This document shows positions 58,858 to 64,000 of a stretch of DNA of 64,000 nucleotides, one piece after another. Position 1 is the stretch's first letter; each line of letters starts with the position of its first letter. Below the pieces are notes generated by a model. It ran no database searches, was not told where the DNA came from, and was given only the letters and a program-made list of their open reading frames with translations. The position numbers were made by a program, and so were the translations under genes. Source of the stretch: Pseudomonas violetae (lineage in GTDB: Bacteria; Pseudomonadota; Gammaproteobacteria; Pseudomonadales; Pseudomonadaceae); assembly GCF_023072615.1 (NCBI RefSeq), contig NZ_JAKNRW010000019.1:1-64000 (forward strand). The letters run 5' to 3'.

Positions 58858-60042
58858 ATGTGGTACGAAGGTTTTCTTGGCTTGTCGCCCTGGTCACTGG
58901 TGGCAGTCACCCTGCTGATGACCCACGTCACAATCATCGGCGTCACTGTCTACCTGCATCGCTATTCAGCCCATCGCTCCCTTGAGCTCAATGCCGGCCT
59001 GAAACATTTCTTCCGCTTCTGGCTGTGGCTGACCACGGCGCAGAACACCCGCGAGTGGACCGCCATCCACCGCAAACATCACGCCAAATGCGAAACTGTC
59101 GATGACCCGCACAGCCCGGTCGTCAAAGGACTGTCCACTGTTCTGCGCAAAGGTGCGGAGCTGTATCGTACTGAAGCAGAAAACCCGGAGACCCTGCGCA
59201 TTTACGGCAAGAACTGTCCGGAAGACTGGATCGAACGCAACCTGTATAGCCGCTTCCCCCTACTGGGCGTGGCCATTATGGGCGTCATCGACCTGCTTCT
59301 GTTCGGCACCATCGGCATCACCATCTGGGCCGTGCAGATGATGTGGATCCCGGTGTGGGCGGCCGGTGTGGTCAATGGCCTGGGCCATGCCATCGGTTAC
59401 CGCAACTTCGAATGCCGCGATGCGGCCACCAACCTGGTGCCATGGGGCATCCTGATTGGCGGCGAAGAACTGCACAACAACCATCACACTTACCCCAACT
59501 CGGCAAAACTGTCGGTGAAGAAGTGGGAGTTCGACCTCGGCTGGGCCTGGATCCAGGTATTCAGCTTCCTGCGCCTGGCCAAGGTCCAGCGGGTCGCGCC
59601 GATCGCCCACCGGGTTGAAGGCAAAGGCAACCTGGACATGGATACCGCCATGGCGATCCTCAACAATCGCTTCCAGATCATGGCCCAGTACCGCAAATTG
59701 GTCATCGCGCCCTTGGTCAAGCAAGAGCTGGAAAAGGTCGATCACTCGGTCCGCCACCAGTTCCACCGGGCCAAACGTCTGTTGTCGCGTGAAACCAGCT
59801 TGCTGGATGACAAGCACCATGTGCGAATCCAGACCATGCTTGAGCATAGTCAGTCCCTGAAAGTCATTTACGAGAAGCGCCTGGCCTTGCAGCAGATCTG
59901 GGTCAAGACCAGTTCCAATGGTCACGACATGTTGGCAGCCATCAAGGACTGGATCCACGAAGCCGAGGCCAGCGGGATTCAATCCCTGCGCGAGTTCGCC
60001 GACCAGCTGAAAACCTACTCCTTGCGCCCCGCCAACGCTTGA
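58858..60042 (+). CDS. desA: Acyl-lipid delta-9 desaturase
   Basis: The 394-residue membrane enzyme has the three His boxes of the DesA/stearoyl-CoA desaturase family: HRYSAH (34-39), HRKHH (71-75) and HNNHH (206-210), with membrane helices at about 12-32 and 135-180. Pseudomonas DesA puts a cis double bond at the 9 position of phospholipid acyl chains, aerobically. The last 130 residues are a charged helical tail. ATG at 58858 gives the family length; the ribosome site is weak. It is divergent from the PAS-GGDEF-EAL gene. Confidence 0.93.
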   Translation: MWYEGFLGLSPWSLVAVTLLMTHVTIIGVTVYLHRYSAHRSLELNAGLKHFFRFWLWLTTAQNTREWTAIHRKHHAKCETVDDPHSPVVKGLSTVLRKGAELYRTEAENPETLRIYGKNCPEDWIERNLYSRFPLLGVAIMGVIDLLLFGTIGITIWAVQMMWIPVWAAGVVNGLGHAIGYRNFECRDAATNLVPWGILIGGEELHNNHHTYPNSAKLSVKKWEFDLGWAWIQVFSFLRLAKVQRVAPIAHRVEGKGNLDMDTAMAILNNRFQIMAQYRKLVIAPLVKQELEKVDHSVRHQFHRAKRLLSRETSLLDDKHHVRIQTMLEHSQSLKVIYEKRLALQQIWVKTSSNGHDMLAAIKDWIHEAEASGIQSLREFADQLKTYSLRPANA

Positions 60043-60094
60043 CCCCCCGCAGAGCACCTCACTCAAGGTGCTCTGCTGTAGTGAGCGACGCTCC

Positions 60095-60138
60095 TGTGGC
60101 GAGGGAGCTTGCTCCCGCTCGTTTGCGCAGCAAACGCA
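60095..60138. repeat. Single REP-like element
   Basis: GTGGCGAGGGAGCTTGCTCC then GCGCAGCAAACGC, close to the element after rimK, between desA and the GGDEF gene. Confidence 0.65.
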
Positions 60139-60321
60139 CCCTCTGAATAACCATTGCATCCGATAAAACTCGTCGCTTACCGCCCGGCGGGAGCATCCCC
60201 CTGCTCTTCCCGACCCGGGAACTTAGTTCCAAATCCCCTATCTCAAAAGCACTTCGCCACCTTGGCGGTCTTCGTTGCAGCCGCTGTCGAACTCGCGGCA
60301 CGCTCTTTGAGATTTGTGTCG

Positions 60322-61305
60322 ATGGTCGAAAAAAACCTGCAGGACCCGCCAAAATGGCCAGAAGCCGCCCAAACCCTGATGGCGCTGATGCAGGCCCAAG
60401 GCGAAGTCGCGCGCTTAAGTGAACGCGAACAGTTGTTGAGCTCGCTGCTGGTAAGTGTCAATGCGGTGCTGTGGGCATTCAACTGGGAAACCCGCCAGGT
60501 GCTCTACGTCAGCCCTGCCTACGAAAGGATTTCGGGCCGCGCCACCGACCTGTTGCTGGCCGACTACAACCATTGGCGCGACATCGTTTACCCGGATGAC
60601 CTGCAGGAAGCCGAGTGCAGCCTGGCCTCCGTGCTGGAAAAAGGCTCAGTCGAAGACCGTGAGTATCGAATCATTAACACCGACGGCCAGGTGCGCTGGC
60701 TGAGCGACAAGTGCTTTATCAACCGCCAGGGCGAGCCGGGTCAGCCACTGATCATCGTCGGCATTGCAGAAGACATCACGGAAAAGAAGCACCTCGAAAC
60801 CAAACTGCAACGCCTGGCCACCACCGACGAATTGACCGAGAGCAGCAACCGCCGGCACTTCTTCGAGTGCGCCAACCACGAGTTCGAGCGTGCGCGAACT
60901 CGTGGGACTCCACTGTCGTTCCTGATGCTGGACATTGATGACTTCAAGGCCGTCAACGACACCTATGGCCATCAGGAAGGCGATAACGTATTGCAACGCA
61001 TTGCTGAGTGCGGTCGGGCTGCATTGCGTCGTGGCGACGTCTTCGGGCGCATCGGCGGGGAGGAGTTCGCTGCGGTGTTTCCCGGCTGCGAGCCCGGGGT
61101 GGCCATGCAGGTGGCCGAGCGTTTGCAACGGGAGATTAAGCGACTGAGTTTCAGCCATGACGAGCGGAGTTTCGGCATCACCATCAGCCAGGGCCTGACC
61201 AGCCTTCTGCCTGAGGATGACAGCATCGACAGCCTATTCGCTCGCGCGGATGCAGCGATGTACGAAGCCAAGCGCCAGGGCAAGAACCGTATAATCCCCG
61301 GCTGA
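60322..61305 (+). CDS. PAS-GGDEF diguanylate cyclase
   Basis: The 327-residue protein has a PAS domain (about 45-160, LLVSVNAVLWAFNWETRQVLYVSPAYERISG) and a GGDEF domain (about 175-325, start TTDELTESSNRRHFFE). The active-site loop is GGEEF and the inhibitory RxxD site is present five residues before it (RRGD-VFGRI-GGEEF), so it should make c-di-GMP and be held in check by product. ATG at 60322 (MVEKNLQDPP) is chosen; upstream residues lack family likeness. Located by desA as is the PA0290-type protein in P. aeruginosa. Confidence 0.88.
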   Translation: MVEKNLQDPPKWPEAAQTLMALMQAQGEVARLSEREQLLSSLLVSVNAVLWAFNWETRQVLYVSPAYERISGRATDLLLADYNHWRDIVYPDDLQEAECSLASVLEKGSVEDREYRIINTDGQVRWLSDKCFINRQGEPGQPLIIVGIAEDITEKKHLETKLQRLATTDELTESSNRRHFFECANHEFERARTRGTPLSFLMLDIDDFKAVNDTYGHQEGDNVLQRIAECGRAALRRGDVFGRIGGEEFAAVFPGCEPGVAMQVAERLQREIKRLSFSHDERSFGITISQGLTSLLPEDDSIDSLFARADAAMYEAKRQGKNRIIPG

Positions 61306-61315
61306 CTCGACCCTG

Positions 61316-61408
61316 CGTAAGAGCTGCCGAGAGAAACGAAGTTGCGATCTTCTGATCTTGATTCAGCCCCTGAAGATCAAAAGATCACAGCCTTCGGCAG
61401 TTCCTACA
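61316..61408. repeat. Inverted repeat of the GCGATCTTTTGA type
   Basis: AAGAGCTGCCGA ... GATCTTCTGATCTT and GAAGATCAAAAGATCAC ... CTTCGGCAGTTCCTACAC form an imperfect palindrome between the convergent diguanylate-cyclase and HDOD genes. Related to the repeat at 18218-18306. Confidence 0.7.
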
Positions 61409-61423
61409 CGCCATCGCGCAGGG

Positions 61424-62638
61424 CTATTTCTTGCGCAGCCGCACCAACTCCGGCAGGCCAATCTTGAGCAATCTCGCCGTCCGACCTTTGGCCAGCTCCT
61501 CAAGCCCCTCATGCTCGCCCAGGCGCGCCAACTGGGCCGCCATGCTCATCACCAGCGCCTCGCGTGAGTAAACCCCGCCACCGAGCTGATACACCCCCGC
61601 GATCAGCTCTCGCAGTTCCAGCGGCAGACGCCAGCGGGTACGCAGCGCCGAACCGTAGGCTGCACCGAACCCGGCCAGCGCTTCACCGACCTGCTCCCAC
61701 TCGTCCAGCTCACCACCGGCCTGCTTCCACTCCTGCAAACAGCGCAGCAAAGCCAGATCACCCAGCCGATGGAGCATGCCAGCGCAATAACAACGCTCCT
61801 GATCCAGGTCGAGAAGACGTGCCAGGGTCCGCGCGTATTCGGCTGTATGCAGCGACAGGTCCCAATAACGTTCGGCGTAGTCCGCCAGGTACGGATCGCT
61901 GAGCCGCGCGCTACGCTTGAGTGTGAGCCCCAGGATCAGGTTCATGCTCTGCGCGCCGCCGAGGCGATGCAGCGCCTGGGACAGGGTTTGCACGGCCGCA
62001 CCGTGGTGCTGGGCGGCGCTGTTGGCAGCGGCAATCAGCACGGCGGTAATCTGCGGATCGGTACGCGTTTCCTCCTCGAGGACGGTCAGATCAAGACCGC
62101 CGGGGTTAAGGCTGCGTTTAACCGCCACCTCCACATCGGTCATCAGTGGTGCGCCGTCAGCCAACGTCCGCCGGCGCTCCAGATACACCGGCAAGGTCAT
62201 GCCCGCCGCCAGGGCCGGTACGTGACAAAATACTTCCTGTCCGGCATCAAGCAGCAGATCCTGCAATCGCTGGGTCAGGTTTTCCATATTCAATGGCTTG
62301 GTCAGGTACGCAGTGGGCGCCAAGGGCAAAGCTTCGCGCACGCTGGCACTGTCGTTGCGACTGCTCATCAGAATGAACGGCAGCGGCGGATTACGCTTGC
62401 GCTGGCGCACGCTGCGCAACACATTCAAGCCATCCACGCCGGGCAACGCCCAGTCGACGATCACCAGGTCGTAGGCATTTTCCGCCAGTCGCGACAGCGC
62501 GTCCTTGCCATCGGCACACAGATCGATCCGTGCATCGCAGCGCACGCTCAGCAGTACTTGCCGGAGCAGATCCCGCGACCAGGGGTCTGCCTCGGCGATC
62601 AGCACTCGAGGTACAGCGGGTAAATCAACGGCTCTCAT
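61424..62638 (-). CDS. Receiver-HDOD domain response regulator
   Basis: The 404-residue protein has an N-terminal receiver (EAD near 16-18, Asp 62 in VIVDWALPGVDG, Ser/Ser in LMSSRND, Lys in YLTKPLN) and then an HDOD domain (about 160-350, VLIAAANSAAQHHGAAVQTLSQALHRLGGAQSMN and YCAGMLHRLGDLALLRCL). HDOD proteins are signalling adaptors whose output is not well known. ATG at 62638 is chosen; AGGGG is 12 bases upstream, so the ATG at 62677 remains possible. Neighbouring c-di-GMP genes hint at a linked pathway. Confidence 0.83.
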   Translation of the reverse strand: MRAVDLPAVPRVLIAEADPWSRDLLRQVLLSVRCDARIDLCADGKDALSRLAENAYDLVIVDWALPGVDGLNVLRSVRQRKRNPPLPFILMSSRNDSASVREALPLAPTAYLTKPLNMENLTQRLQDLLLDAGQEVFCHVPALAAGMTLPVYLERRRTLADGAPLMTDVEVAVKRSLNPGGLDLTVLEEETRTDPQITAVLIAAANSAAQHHGAAVQTLSQALHRLGGAQSMNLILGLTLKRSARLSDPYLADYAERYWDLSLHTAEYARTLARLLDLDQERCYCAGMLHRLGDLALLRCLQEWKQAGGELDEWEQVGEALAGFGAAYGSALRTRWRLPLELRELIAGVYQLGGGVYSREALVMSMAAQLARLGEHEGLEELAKGRTARLLKIGLPELVRLRKK

Positions 62639-62713
62639 GCAAACAAGTTCCCCTCTCAGTGCATGCACCATAGTCAATGCAGGCCACAGGAAAAAGTGCT
62701 GTGGGTTTGATGT

Positions 62714-62742
62714 AAAAAAAACCCGCCGAAGCGGGTTTTTTT
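62714..62742. terminator. Bidirectional rho-independent terminator
   Basis: AAACCCGC-CGAA-GCGGGTTT forms an 8-bp stem with A and T runs on each side, between the start of the HDOD gene and the end of gabT. It ends gabT on the minus strand. Confidence 0.9.
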
Positions 62743-62778
62743 GTCGATCAGCTCACACTTTCATACGAGCACTTTAGA

Positions 62779-64000
62779 TCAAAGCTCCGAGAAGCACTCT
62801 TCGATGATTGCCAGACCTTTGTCCAGTTGCTCATCCGGGGAAGTGAGTGGTACCAGTACGCGCAGAACGTTGCCATAGGTGCCGCACGACAGCAGGATCA
62901 GACCTTTGTCGCGAGCCTTGGCGACAACAGCCGCTACCGCCGGTGCGTTTGGCTTGTGGCTGTCGCCGTCAACGAACAGCTCGACCGCGATCATCGCGCC
63001 CAGGGCACGCACTTCACCGATCACCGGATACTTGGCCTGGATGGCCTTCAGGCCAGTGACCAGACGCTCGCCGACTGCCTTGCAGCGGTCCAGCAGGTGC
63101 TCTTCTTCGAACACTTCCATCACGGCCAGGGCCGCAACGCAAGCGATCGGACTACCGGCATAGGTGCCGCCCAGGCCGCCTGGAGCAATGGCGTCCATGT
63201 ATTCGGCCTTGCCGCACACACCGGCCAGCGGGAAGCCGCCAGCGATGGATTTGGCGAAGGTGGTCAGGTCGGCGGACACGCCCATCTGTTCCATGGCGAA
63301 GAAGGTGCCGGTACGGCCAGCGCCGGTCTGCACTTCGTCAGCGATCAGCAGGATGCCGTGTTGGTCGCACAGGGCGCGCAGGCGCTTCATGAACTCTTTA
63401 GGTGCGACGTAAAAACCGCCTTCACCCTGAACCGGCTCGATGATGATTGCAGCAATGTCACGCGGCTCGGCGTCGTTCTTGAAGATGCGTTCGATGCTGG
63501 CGATCGAGTCGTCGACGCTCACACCGTGCAGTTCGTTCGGGTACAGCGCGCGGAAGATGCCGCCTGGCATCAGGCCCATGCCGGCCGAGTAAGGCACGAC
63601 TTTACCGGTCAGGCCCAGGGTCATCATGGTGCGGCCGTGGTAAGCGCCAGTGAAGGCGATCACGCCGGCGCGACCAGTGGCGGCACGGGCGATTTTCACG
63701 GCGTTCTCAACGGCTTCGGAACCGGTGGTCACCAGCAGGGTTTTCTTGGCGAAATCACCAGGCACCTTGGCGTTGATTTTTTCGCACACTTCAACGTACG
63801 GCTCGTAAGCCAATACCTGGAAGCAGGTGTGAGTCAGCTTGTTCAGCTGCTCGGTCACGGCGGCGATGATTTTCGGGTGCACGTGACCGGTGTTCAGCAC
63901 GGCGATACCGCCGGCGAAGTCGATGAACTCGCGACCTTCAACGTCGGTCACGGTAGCGTTCTTCGCGGACTCGGCGAAGATCGGGTGAATCTGGCCAACA
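62779..64000 (-). CDS. gabT: 4-aminobutyrate aminotransferase (5' end outside window)
   Basis: About 407 residues are visible; the frame stays open to the window edge (VGQIHPIFAESAKNATVTDVEGREF), so the first 18 or so codons are missing. It is a class III PLP aminotransferase that converts 4-aminobutyrate and 2-oxoglutarate to succinate semialdehyde and glutamate. Visible marks are VTTGSEAVENAVKIARAATGR, FTGAYHGRTMMTLGLTGK, the Asp in LLIADEVQTGAGRTG and PLP Lys in TFAKSIAGGFPLAGV. gabD would be expected nearby but is outside the window. Confidence 0.93.
   Translation of the reverse strand, partial: VGQIHPIFAESAKNATVTDVEGREFIDFAGGIAVLNTGHVHPKIIAAVTEQLNKLTHTCFQVLAYEPYVEVCEKINAKVPGDFAKKTLLVTTGSEAVENAVKIARAATGRAGVIAFTGAYHGRTMMTLGLTGKVVPYSAGMGLMPGGIFRALYPNELHGVSVDDSIASIERIFKNDAEPRDIAAIIIEPVQGEGGFYVAPKEFMKRLRALCDQHGILLIADEVQTGAGRTGTFFAMEQMGVSADLTTFAKSIAGGFPLAGVCGKAEYMDAIAPGGLGGTYAGSPIACVAALAVMEVFEEEHLLDRCKAVGERLVTGLKAIQAKYPVIGEVRALGAMIAVELFVDGDSHKPNAPAVAAVVAKARDKGLILLSCGTYGNVLRVLVPLTSPDEQLDKGLAIIEECFSEL

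Noticed and set aside
1..64000. tRNA, rRNA, CRISPR, insertion sequences or prophage genes
   Set aside because: I looked for clover-leaf ends, regular spaced repeats and transposase or integrase motifs in the frames and found none.

Overview
The window is a piece of a GC-rich Pseudomonas chromosome, most like the P. fluorescens group. Three things point there. The gene order pckA-hslO-hslR-rimABK-envZ/ompR-tex-(thioesterase)-gshA and the block cysAWT-sbp-oscA-(PAS-GGDEF-EAL)-desA-(GGDEF) match Pseudomonas synteny as I remember it. Protein lengths fit the family (PckA 513 aa, GshA 527 aa, DesA 394 aa). About twenty intergenic palindromes of the form TGTAGGAGCGAGCTTGCTCG (or GTGGGAGC...) look like the REP/REPIN elements of this group. 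I see no rRNA, tRNA, CRISPR array, transposase or prophage gene. Gene calls are from reading the protein sequences; no database search was run.

Layout. 0-5.5 kb: end of a glycine-zipper protein, a hotdog thioesterase, a 3-hydroxyacyl-CoA dehydrogenase, a short RecQ-type helicase and an EamA permease. 5.5-18.2 kb: core genes pckA, hslO, hslR, the rimA-rimB-rimK ribosome-modification operon with its EAL protein, envZ/ompR, tex, a thioesterase and gshA. 18.4-38.1 kb: a long sulfur-acquisition region with tauABCD, an aldo/keto reductase and betT, then a serine acetyltransferase divergent from D-cysteine desulfhydrase and a cystine ABC transporter (tcyJ-tcyL-tcyN), an unknown two-repeat protein, and an operon of two sfnB-type oxidoreductases, an NtaA/SnaA/DszA-type monooxygenase and a metQNI-type transporter. 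38.3-45.3 kb: a methyltransferase, a TriABC-like RND pump with two membrane-fusion lipoproteins and an RHS-core fragment. 45.3-48.0 kb: a second MetQ, a shortened sigma-54 activator and a small serine hydrolase. 48.0-52.4 kb: an orphan terminator/mini-ORF locus, a fatty-acid desaturase with divergent AraC regulator, a CRP-like regulator with a receiver-only response regulator, and an Mpo1-like protein. 52.4-64 kb: sulfate transport (cysA, cysW, cysT, sbp, oscA), a dual GGDEF-EAL protein, desA, a diguanylate cyclase, a receiver-HDOD protein and the 3' part of gabT.

How the genes fit together. More than twenty genes in four blocks deal with sulfur: taurine (tauABCD), cystine and D-cysteine (tcyJLN, dcyD), O-acetylserine synthesis, organosulfur oxidation (sfnB pair plus monooxygenase with MetQNI), sulfate (sbp-cysTWA) and OscA, with a candidate sigma-54 activator nearby. 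Three of these units (tau, sfnB, oscA) carry a similar AT-rich motif upstream, a possible shared regulator site. Cyclic-di-GMP is a second theme: rimA (EAL), the PAS-GGDEF-EAL protein and a PAS-GGDEF protein. Two sites where a REP-like palindrome supplies the stop codon of a gene (dcyD and the sigma-54 activator) and an RHS fragment without its own start signals are the best signs of recent change.
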